DNA of 64,000 bases, from NCBI RefSeq assembly GCF_033101155.1, contig NZ_JAWMPX010000025.1, positions 1 through 64,000 on the forward strand, in the 5' to 3' direction. The notes under the pieces are model-generated. The model made no database searches, had not been told where the DNA came from, and saw nothing but the letters and a program-made list of their open reading frames with translations. Within the stretch, counting starts at the first letter, position 1. Every line of letters starts with the position of its first letter. The stretch is from Tropicimonas sp033101155 (lineage in GTDB: Bacteria > Pseudomonadota > Alphaproteobacteria > Rhodobacterales > Rhodobacteraceae). Positions 57,650 to 64,000 of this stretch are shown here, one piece after another. Made by a program: the position numbers and the translations under genes.

Positions 57650-58711
57650 ATGTATGTAACCCGAGAAGCGGTGCTGGATGTGCTGCGAGGCTTTTCCCTT
57701 CCCGGTGGGCAGGACATCGTCGCCGCAGGCATTGTGCGGGCGCTGACCGTCGAGGGCGGTGCTATTCGCTTCGTGCTGGAGGTCGCGCCGCAACAGGCCG
57801 ACGCCGCCGAGGCGCTGCGCCAGAAAGCCGACGCAGCCCTCCGGGCGCTGGACGGGGTGGAGAGCGTATCTGCGGTGCTCACCGCCCATTCCGCCTCCGC
57901 TGCCCCGCCAGACCTCAAGCCGAAGGGCGCCGCTCCGTCGGGACCGCAAAAGGTGCCCGGCATCGAGCGGATCCTCGCCATCGCCTCGGGCAAGGGCGGG
58001 GTCGGAAAATCCACCGTCGCAGCCAATCTCGCCGTGGCGCTGGCCGCCGAGGGCCGCCGCGTCGGGCTTCTCGATGCCGATGTCTATGGCCCGTCCCAGC
58101 CGCGCATGCTTGGCGTCTCCGGTCGGCCTGCCTCGCCCGATGGCAAGACCATCCTGCCGATGCGCAATCACGGCGTGACGATGATGTCTCTGGGGCTGAT
58201 GACGCAAGAAGACGAAGCCGTGGTCTGGCGCGGCCCGATGCTGATGGGCGCATTGCAACAGATGCTGACACAGGTGCAATGGGGGGCGCTGGATGTGTTG
58301 ATCGTCGACCTGCCGCCCGGCACCGGCGATGTGCAGATGACGCTGGCCCAGAAATCCGAGGTGACCGGCGCCGTGATCGTCTCCACGCCGCAGGACATCG
58401 CGTTGCTGGATGCGCGCAAAGGGATCGACATGTTCCGCAAGCTAAATGTGCCAATCGTCGGCATGATCGAGAACATGTCGACCCATATCTGTTCGCAATG
58501 CGGCCATGAAGAGCATGTCTTCGGCCATGGCGGCGTCGCGGCGGAGGCGGACAAGCTCGGCGTGCCGCTTCTGGCCGAGATCCCGCTGGCCATGGATATC
58601 CGCCTCGCGGCCGATGGCGGTGCGCCGATCGTCGCCTCCAACCCCTCCGCGCCGCAATCTGCCGTGTTCCGGCAGGTTGCCCGCGCGTTGATCGACGGGG
58701 GCAACGCATGA
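57650..58711 (+). CDS. apbC: Mrp/ApbC iron-sulfur carrier ATPase (NBP35 family)
   Basis: This 353-residue P-loop ATPase has an N-terminal FSCA/DUF59-like domain (about 1-90). The deviant Walker A is ASGKGGVGKST (about 112-122), followed by LDADVYGPSQPRML (about 140-153), DLPPGTGD (about 222-229) and the Fe-S binding CxxC in HICSQCGHEEHVFG (C282, C285). It carries and delivers [4Fe-4S] clusters. The setting beside a ferredoxin-rich protein and formate dehydrogenase genes suggests cluster delivery for those proteins. The next gene overlaps its stop by four bases. Confidence 0.94.
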   Translation: MYVTREAVLDVLRGFSLPGGQDIVAAGIVRALTVEGGAIRFVLEVAPQQADAAEALRQKADAALRALDGVESVSAVLTAHSASAAPPDLKPKGAAPSGPQKVPGIERILAIASGKGGVGKSTVAANLAVALAAEGRRVGLLDADVYGPSQPRMLGVSGRPASPDGKTILPMRNHGVTMMSLGLMTQEDEAVVWRGPMLMGALQQMLTQVQWGALDVLIVDLPPGTGDVQMTLAQKSEVTGAVIVSTPQDIALLDARKGIDMFRKLNVPIVGMIENMSTHICSQCGHEEHVFGHGGVAAEADKLGVPLLAEIPLAMDIRLAADGGAPIVASNPSAPQSAVFRQVARALIDGGNA

Positions 58712-59415
58712 GTTCGGACGCGCCGGTCTTCCCGCCGCTCTTTGACGGTCACCCGGTGAACGGCAACGCCGACCCGTTCGCCAAGGCCTGTGCCCAGGCG
58801 CTGATCGGCTGCGAGTCCGGCCTCGTGGCCTACAATATCGGCGCCGACCGGCTCTCTGTTGCCCTTGTGCTGGTGCCCGAAATGCCGCTCGAAGACGCGA
58901 TGGCCGCCTTCATCGCTTGTGGAATCGGCTTTCAGAACGCGCTTGGCGCGCTTGCTCCACCGGAGGTTGCGGTGCATCTCGGCTGGGATGGACAGATCCG
59001 GGTCAATGGTGCGGAATGTGGCGCGCTTCGTGTCGCTGCCTCCACCAATGCGCCTGCCGAAACTCCGGAATGGCTGGTGGTCGGACTCTCGCTGCCGCTC
59101 CTGCCGCTGGAGGAAGTCACGCCGGAGCGCACCTGTCTCTACGACGAAGGCTGCGCCGATCTGGACCCGGCCGCGCTGACCGAGGCCTGGATCCGTCATT
59201 CCCTTGTCTGGCTCAACAGGCTGGAAGCCGAGGGCAATCACCCGCTTCACACCCACTGGCAAGGCATCGCGCATGGTATCGGCGAAGCGGTGGAGCGGGA
59301 CGGCATGAGCGGAACCTTCCTTGGGACCGACGAGCGGTTCGGAATGCTTCTGCGAACCGAAGAGACAACGCATATCCTGCCCCTGAGCAGCATCCTCGAG
59401 GAGACTGGCCGATGA
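58708..59415 (+). CDS. Biotin/lipoate-protein-ligase-like protein (DUF4444-type)
   Basis: This 235-residue protein resembles the biotin/lipoate A/B ligase family (BPL_LplA_LipB) in its first ~170 residues (FPPLFDGHPVNGNADPFAKACAQAL; GLVAYNIGADRLSVALVLVPEMPLEDAM). A C-terminal part like DUF4444 follows (HTHWQGIAHGIGEAVERDGMSGTFLGTDERFGMLLRTEETTHILPL). No GRRTGGG-type nucleotide motif or active-site lysine is evident, so it may not ligate. The ATG at 58708 overlaps the apbC stop (ATGA), and its stop overlaps the next gene (GATGA). Family members accompany formate dehydrogenase loci in Rhodobacterales. Function unknown. Confidence 0.75.
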   Translation: MSSDAPVFPPLFDGHPVNGNADPFAKACAQALIGCESGLVAYNIGADRLSVALVLVPEMPLEDAMAAFIACGIGFQNALGALAPPEVAVHLGWDGQIRVNGAECGALRVAASTNAPAETPEWLVVGLSLPLLPLEEVTPERTCLYDEGCADLDPAALTEAWIRHSLVWLNRLEAEGNHPLHTHWQGIAHGIGEAVERDGMSGTFLGTDERFGMLLRTEETTHILPLSSILEETGR

Positions 59416-59891
59416 AGCTCGCCCGCGCGATCCATCTCGACGAAAGCGACATGCAGGTCTTTGCCAACCCGGCCCGGACCGGCGAATACTGCCTGAGCGG
59501 CGGCTTCGAGTTTTCCAACTGGACCGAGGCCGATCTCACCGGCAAACCCCGTCAGGCCTTCGCCAATGGCTGGCTCGGCTGCGAGACTTTCGGCCGCGTG
59601 ACCTTCGTCGCTGTCGTCGAAATAACCGAGAATGAGATGGACGCGCTGGAAACCGCGCTGGCCCAGCATTTCATCACTTACTACGGCGCGCCCTCACTCG
59701 ACGCGGCCCGCCCCGTGGCGCGCGAGGAACTGGCTCAGATGGCGGAACTCTGCGCCGACCACGATCCGAACACGCTGCTGACCGTCATGCGCAACCTTAC
59801 CGAGGCCGGTGTGCGCGAGGAGTATCGTGCCATCGAAAGCGACAGCGCCAGCCTCGATCAGTTCGCGATCCACATGACGCCGGACAGCTGA
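59412..59891 (+). CDS. DUF6505-like small protein of formate dehydrogenase loci
   Basis: This 159-residue acidic protein begins MKLARAIHLDESDMQVFANPARTGEYCLSGGFEF and continues WTEADLTGKPRQAFANGWLGCETFGRVTFVAVVEITENEMD. It has two cysteines (in EYCLSG and GCETFG) and no known motif. I recognise it only as the DUF6505-type protein that occurs with the lipoate-ligase-like gene and apbC in Rhodobacterales formate dehydrogenase loci. The ATG at 59412 overlaps the previous stop (ATGA), so the three genes are one operon. It may be cytoplasmic. Function unknown. Confidence 0.65.
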   Translation: MKLARAIHLDESDMQVFANPARTGEYCLSGGFEFSNWTEADLTGKPRQAFANGWLGCETFGRVTFVAVVEITENEMDALETALAQHFITYYGAPSLDAARPVAREELAQMAELCADHDPNTLLTVMRNLTEAGVREEYRAIESDSASLDQFAIHMTPDS

Positions 59892-59960
59892 AACGCCCGC
59901 CGGACCGTCTTGTATCCGAAATGTCGTCGGGGAGGGCGCTCCCTCCCCCGTCTCGCGGTC

Positions 59961-60770
59961 TCAATTCTGGCCGGCATTGAAGGTGAAGAGTTGCTCCCCT
60001 TCGAGCTGGTAGCCGTCGATCAGTGCCCTGGCGCGATCCGAGACCAGCCAGCCTTCCAGCTTCGCCGCAAGATCCGCCTTCACATGACCATGTTTCTCCG
60101 GGTTCACCGGCAGATAGGCATATTGATTGAAGAGCGCCGGATCGCCGGCGAAGAGCAGCTTCAGGTCGCCCTTGTTGCCGAATTTCAACCAGCTCGCCCG
60201 GTCCGACATCAGATAGGCATCGAGCCCGCTTGCCGTGTTGAGCGTGGCCCCCATGCCCGCGCCCGTCTCCTTGTACCAGGACACATCGCGGGCCGGCTCA
60301 TCGATTCCGGCCTCGGTCCAGAGCGCCAGCTCCTTCTTGTGGGTGCCGCTGTCATCGCCACGGCTGGCGAATGTGGCCGCCGTCTCCGCAATGGCAACCA
60401 GCGCCGTCGCGGCGCTGTCGGCCCCGGAAATGCCGGCCGGGTCGCTCGACGGGCCGATCAGAACGAAGTCATTATACATGATTTCCGTGCGATGCGTGCC
60501 GTGGCCCTGCGCGAGGAAAGCCTCCTCCGCCGGGCGTGAATGGACCAGGATCGCGTCGACATCGCCCGCTTCTCCCAGCCGGATCGCCTGCCCGGTGCCG
60601 ACCACGAGGAGCTGCACCTCCAGTTCCAGATCCGCTGCGATTTCCGGAAGCAGGATCTCGGACAATCCCGAATTGTGAAAGGAGGTCGTCACCGCCATCT
60701 TCATAACATCGGCAGAGGCCGCACTGGCAGCGTACCCGGCCAGGATCGCCGCCATCACAAGACGTTTCAT
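59961..60770 (-). CDS. tupA: Tungstate-type ABC transporter, substrate-binding protein
   Basis: This 269-residue periplasmic protein has a signal peptide (about 1-19, MKRLVMAAILAGYAASAASA). The anion pocket strand is MAVTTSFHNSGLSEILLPEI and continues VVGTGQAIRLGEAGDVDAILVHSRPAEEAFL, the TupA/WtpA-type motif with GTGQAI. The later TASRGDDSGTHKKE-like region (FASRGDDSGTHKKELALW) is the oxyanion-contacting loop of the TupA family. This family binds tungstate tightly in preference to molybdate. It is last in tupB-tupC-tupA. The ATG at 60770 overlaps the ATPase stop by four bases. It would supply tungstate for the formate dehydrogenase upstream. Confidence 0.9.
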   Translation of the reverse strand: MKRLVMAAILAGYAASAASADVMKMAVTTSFHNSGLSEILLPEIAADLELEVQLLVVGTGQAIRLGEAGDVDAILVHSRPAEEAFLAQGHGTHRTEIMYNDFVLIGPSSDPAGISGADSAATALVAIAETAATFASRGDDSGTHKKELALWTEAGIDEPARDVSWYKETGAGMGATLNTASGLDAYLMSDRASWLKFGNKGDLKLLFAGDPALFNQYAYLPVNPEKHGHVKADLAAKLEGWLVSDRARALIDGYQLEGEQLFTFNAGQN

Positions 60771-61486
60771 TCCACGATATCTCCCCTGAGAAAGGCCCGC
60801 GCCGTGCGCGTGGCCGCTTGCTTGAAAAACACCTCCGCCGGCGCCGCTTCTTCGATTGCACCGCGATGGACAAAGAGCACGTCGCTGGCCAGACGCCGCG
60901 CCTGCCCCATGTCATGGGTGGACATGACGATCCGGGTGCCTTCCGCATGCGCCTCGATCAGCAGCGCTTCGATTTCGCGCATGGCCCGCCCGTCCAGGCT
61001 GGCGCAGGGCTCGTCGAGAAACAGGATCTCCGGCTTGCGGATCAGCGCGCGCGCGAGCGCCAGCTTCTGGCGCTCTCCCCCGGACAGCACCGGGGCCATG
61101 CGCTCTGCGGCATCGCCAAGGCCGATCCGTTCGAGCCACGTCCCGGCCGCGTCCAGCGCCTTGCGCCGCGACCAGCCATGCAGACGCAACGGGTAGGCGA
61201 CATTTTCCAGCACGCTGCGCCGCATCATGACCGGCACCTGAAACACGAAGGCCTGCCGTTCGCGGGCCTCGACCTCCGGCACTGCCCATGTCACGGCGCC
61301 AGCATTCAACCGCTCCATGCCGTGCATCATCCGCAGGAGCGTCGTCTTGCCCGCGCCGTTGGGACCGATAACGATGGTGAAGCCTTCCGCAGACAGCTCA
61401 AGATCGATCGGTCCGATCGTGACGGATGCGTTGCGCCGGACACAGGCCCCCTCGAGGCGCAGCGGCAGGATTGACTGCGTTACCAT
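60767..61486 (-). CDS. tupC: Tungstate-type ABC transporter, ATP-binding protein
   Basis: This 239-residue ATPase has Walker A GPNGAGKTTL (about 41-50), signature LSGGERQKLALARAL (about 134-148), Walker B EILFLDEPCASLD (about 153-165) and switch His in MSTHDMGQ (about 187). The overall length matches TupC rather than the long ModC, with no C-terminal TOBE regulatory domain. The start ATG 61486 overlaps the tupB stop (ATGGTAA). Specificity for tungstate is inferred from the binding protein next to it. Confidence 0.92.
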   Translation of the reverse strand: MVTQSILPLRLEGACVRRNASVTIGPIDLELSAEGFTIVIGPNGAGKTTLLRMMHGMERLNAGAVTWAVPEVEARERQAFVFQVPVMMRRSVLENVAYPLRLHGWSRRKALDAAGTWLERIGLGDAAERMAPVLSGGERQKLALARALIRKPEILFLDEPCASLDGRAMREIEALLIEAHAEGTRIVMSTHDMGQARRLASDVLFVHRGAIEEAAPAEVFFKQAATRTARAFLRGDIVE

Positions 61487-62184
61487 CGCCCGCTGACCTC
61501 CGTCCTCGACAGGGTGTGGATGAACCAGTTCACCGCGATGGCCAGCCCGATCAGCACGAAGCCGAGCGCCAGGGCCAGCGCAAACTCGCCCTTGCCGGTT
61601 TCCAGAGCGATGGCGGTCGTGAGCACCCGTGTGGCGTGGTCGATATTGCCACCAACGATCATGATCGCGCCGACCTCGCCGATACCGCGGCCGAACCCGG
61701 CCAGCGCCGCGGTCAGCAACGCCCGCCGCCCGTCCCAAACAAGCGCGCGGATGCGCTGGCTGCGGGTCGTGTTCAACGAAATCAGCAGATCATGATATTC
61801 CGCCCACATCTCGCGCATCGCCTGATGTGCGATGGAAGCCACCAGCGGTGTCAGGATGATGACCTGTGCGATGATCATCGCGGTTGGAGTGAAGAGCAGT
61901 CCGAATACGCCGAAAGGCCCTGACCGGGACAACATCAGGTAGACAATCAGCCCCACCACCACCGGCGGCAATCCCATCAATGCGTTGAGCGTCGCAATGG
62001 CCGCCCGCCGGTGCCGAAATCGCTTTACCGCCAGCCAGGCACCAAGAGGAATGCCGATCGTCGCGGCCACGAGAACAGCCGTCAGCGTGACATGCAGCGA
62101 ACGCAACGAGATCTCGATGAGATCGGCATCGAAGGCGACGATCAGGCGCCCCGCTTCGAGCAATCCCTGCAAGATTTCGTTCAT
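61480..62184 (-). CDS. tupB: Tungstate-type ABC transporter, permease
   Basis: This 234-residue inner-membrane permease has five or six helices and the cytoplasmic EAA-like loop SQRIRALVWDGRRALLTAALAGFGRGIGEVGAIMIVGGN (about 146-184) that meets the ATPase. TupB permeases have this length and a GRGIGEVGAI segment, as here. It is the first gene of tupB-tupC-tupA. The start ATG 62184 (MNEILQGLLEAG) lacks a strong ribosome site in view. No promoter or Mo/W-sensing ModE box was recognised upstream. Confidence 0.92.
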   Translation of the reverse strand: MNEILQGLLEAGRLIVAFDADLIEISLRSLHVTLTAVLVAATIGIPLGAWLAVKRFRHRRAAIATLNALMGLPPVVVGLIVYLMLSRSGPFGVFGLLFTPTAMIIAQVIILTPLVASIAHQAMREMWAEYHDLLISLNTTRSQRIRALVWDGRRALLTAALAGFGRGIGEVGAIMIVGGNIDHATRVLTTAIALETGKGEFALALALGFVLIGLAIAVNWFIHTLSRTEVSGRW

Positions 62185-63678
62185 GTGACGTCGCCACTCC
62201 GGCTGTTTCCAACGCTCAGACAGTAACGACAGGATATGTCAGAAGGCCAGCGAAATCAGTGTCTTTTGCGGCCGCTCCTGTCTCGTCTATATTCGGCCAG
62301 AATGACAGCGGGCAGGGGAGCATTCCCGCCCGGTGTAGGAGGCTTTCCTTGAGAATGAGCTTGTCGAGTTTCAACTCCGCCACGGTTCCTTGAACTCTTC
62401 GGCCTGGCGGTCTTTTTCCCATTCGTTTGTCGCGGCGCAAGCGGCGACCTCCGGTTATCCTTTCTCGTCTGGTTCTCAAATGGAACGAGTAAGGAAGGTC
62501 CCCGCTGTTATTCGCTGGCTTTATTCATCCCAGCCTTCTTCAACCCATCAATCATCCGTTCTATCATGCCTTCTGGTACACTTCTTCGTCGAAGGTCGGA
62601 TCGTAGATCTTCGGCCAGGGTCGGTTTCAATCGGAGCGCCGCGTCAACTGCCGAATTGGCCTCATCCAGCGTAAAGGATCACATCCTTCGGGAAATGGCT
62701 GCCTTTGAAGTCGATCATGCGGCGCTCTCAAACGTATTCCCGGTGTTCGCCGGTTTATACCCTCAACGCGGCCGGTCTGAAAGCCGCCCCGGACTTTGCG
62801 ACACTGCCCTCACAGGGTGGATAAGCCCTGTATTGAGCATCGCACCGGGCAACGCCTCGGTGAGAACGACGTGTCGCCCAATCCGAGAGCTTCGATCTCC
62901 ACAGTTGCTTCTGCAACGGGAAGTCTTGTCCGGCTCCGGGTCCGATCACGTTGACAATGCTTCCCGCTGGTCGAAATGCGGCCGATGCCAGGCATCACCA
63001 CCACGTTTGCTGCAAGGGACATCAACGGCCGCTTCGGCGGACCTGTCACGGAAATACTCCTCCAAGACAAATGCGGCTCTGGGCTGCTCACGTCGTTGCC
63101 GATGCGCCCCATTGGGCGAGCGGTCCGTACTCATCGAAGGTCTTGACTCGATTTGGCCGGTCGAAGTGCTGAGCATCCTGCCATCGTTTGCCTGAAGCAA
63201 TGAGGCTCGCCGAAGAGGCCCACCACGGCACATATGCCCGTCTTGAGCGGCGATTCCCCCTGTTCCAAATAGTGGCCTCGTCAAACGTTGATGTGGCGTT
63301 GACGTGAACCGCGACATCAAAAACTGATCGGCCGAAGCCGACTTCAAGTTTTTGATATAGTGTGGGAATTTTGGTTGCCGGGACTCGCAGCCAGCGTTGC
63401 CGAACTCAGTTGGCGTGCCGCCTCCTGCCCACTCATAGCCCGGCATAATCGCCGAAAAGCGACCATGGGCATCAGCGTTGTCAAGGGCGGGAGCGGACCG
63501 CTATCTGAGGCCACTCCGTATCCGCGGCATCCGACAGAAAGGGCGGGGAACGGACATTTTCTGCACTTGCAGAAATCCACTGCCTGTTGGGTGAAGTGGA
63601 CATATGGCCCGAAACCGCGCCCGGTTGCTTGGATCCCGAATTGGTGCGAGCCTGTGCCGAACACGGAGGTGATTTCAG
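62185..63678. other. Gene-poor, degenerate region at the right edge
   Basis: These 1,494 bases hold no supported gene. All open frames are short, overlap each other antiparallel, and lack start sites. The part near 62340-62385 is a fragment of an IS3 transposase, described separately. The stretch 62700-63450 has broken, unrecognised coding-like pieces on the minus strand (for example QDFPLQKQLWRSKLSDW, then an unrelated frame), consistent with a decayed element. The last 100 bases before 63679 form the promoter region of the next gene. Confidence 0.5.
62340..62385 (-). mobile_element. IS3 transposase fragment, sibling of the one at 512-557
   Basis: About 46 bases are nearly identical to the left-edge IS3 remnant (positions 512-557), differing at about five places. 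They read VAELKLDKLILKESL on the minus strand, against VAELELDKLILKESL at the left edge. The rest of that transposase is not present around it. This shows two decayed copies of the same IS at both edges of the ~62 kb block. Confidence 0.8.
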
Positions 63679-64000
63679 ATGCGCTTGTCATTCATTGGGT
63701 CCGCAATCCTGCTCTCAAGCAGCCTCGCCTTTGCCGCCGGCATGGAACCGTGGGACGAAGAGGGAGATTGGACGATCCTGATCGATGCAGAAAACGGGAA
63801 CGGCTGCCTTGCCAACCGACAGTACGACACGGGATTGATCGTGGAAATCGGCATGGATCCGATGCTTGGTGGCGCTTTCTTCGCGGCCTACAATCCGGAG
63901 TGGACAAGCATCGAGGATGGCGCGATCGGGGTCGTGAACTTCGACTTTGGCGACGATCAATTTGCCGGAGAGGTCGTGGGCATTCACCGCAACGGTGTCC
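63679..64000 (+). CDS. Secreted protein, 5' part only (runs off the window)
   Basis: From ATG 63679 an uninterrupted frame of 107 codons reaches the window end without a stop. A strong GGAGGTGA ribosome site precedes it. The N-terminus MRLSFIGSAILLSSSLAFAA is a signal peptide (about 1-20), and the mature part starts GMEPWDEEGDWTILID. The visible part includes NGCLANRQYDTGLIVEIGMDP and GAFFAAYNPEW, a beta-rich pattern that I do not recognise as a known family. It has one Cys in view. Function unknown. The gene continues past the right edge. Confidence 0.75.
   Translation, partial: MRLSFIGSAILLSSSLAFAAGMEPWDEEGDWTILIDAENGNGCLANRQYDTGLIVEIGMDPMLGGAFFAAYNPEWTSIEDGAIGVVNFDFGDDQFAGEVVGIHRNGV

Noticed and set aside
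59961..62184. Molybdate (modABC) transporter
   Set aside because: The binding protein has the TupA-type GTGQAI and SRGDDSGTHKKE motifs, and the ATPase is short and lacks a TOBE domain, favouring the tungstate-type family, although molybdate uptake cannot be fully excluded.
62946..63446. 166-codon minus-strand frame near the right edge
   Set aside because: Overlaps other equally long frames, has no ribosome site and no recognisable domain; treated as decayed DNA.

Overview
The window looks like chromosomal DNA of a marine-type Rhodobacteraceae (Roseobacter-group) alphaproteobacterium. This is inferred from the high GC content, the ~1,600-residue NAD-glutamate dehydrogenase, the soxBDAG-type sarcosine oxidase, the slt-dapA-smpB neighbourhood, three proteins with VPLPA-type C-terminal sorting signals, an RTX/Hint secreted protein, and a tungsten/molybdenum formate dehydrogenase locus with DUF3305/DUF3306 partners. 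No tRNA, rRNA or CRISPR array was seen.

Layout. 1-6.8 kb is an insertion-sequence-scarred edge: IS3- and IS5-type transposase remnants, an operon for a DUF2955 membrane protein, an HlyD-type adaptor and an AI-2E/PerM-family permease, a pore-only potassium channel, and a nearly complete IS3-family element whose OrfB is frameshifted. 7-12 kb holds the giant NAD-glutamate dehydrogenase. 12-18 kb holds soxB-D-A-G, transcribed away from a GATase1-like/AraC regulator, which suggests betaine/sarcosine catabolism. 18-22.6 kb is one RTX-repeat protein ending in a Hint domain. 23-32.2 kb is housekeeping: an aldo/keto reductase, a split and divergent MnmC-like pair, an EamA transporter, a lytic transglycosylase, dapA, an unrecognised membrane protein and smpB. 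32.4-34 kb has two small VPLPA-CTERM proteins; a third lies at 45 kb.

34-45 kb is a compact catabolic island. A divergent LysR gene faces an eleven-gene unit: a polar amino-acid type ABC importer (four genes), a creatininase-family amidohydrolase, a class III aminotransferase, a GNAT acetyltransferase, both subunits of a 3-oxoacid CoA-transferase, an M20 deacylase and a thiolase. The enzymes fit, step for step, the biochemically described but genetically obscure route beta-lysine > N6-acetyl-beta-lysine > 3-keto-6-acetamidohexanoate > CoA ester > acetyl-CoA + 4-acetamidobutyryl unit > 4-aminobutyrate. This is the main candidate for a little-described system in the window.

46-62.2 kb is a respiratory formate dehydrogenase super-locus. 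One strand carries DUF3305, DUF3306, a TorD-like chaperone, a 60-residue Tat peptide, the catalytic subunit (Cys, not Sec), the iron-sulfur subunit, the cytochrome b subunit, a WD40-cytochrome c fusion and a 41-residue membrane peptide. The other strand carries a 654-residue multi-[4Fe-4S] protein, an Mrp/ApbC ATPase, a lipoate-ligase-like protein and a DUF6505-like protein. A CxxCH protein with a small binding-protein-like domain and a tungstate-type ABC importer (permease, ATPase, binding protein) complete the set, pointing to a tungsten cofactor. The right edge (62.2-63.7 kb) is another gene-poor stretch carrying a piece of the same IS3 transposase found at the left edge, followed by the start of a secreted protein that runs off the window.
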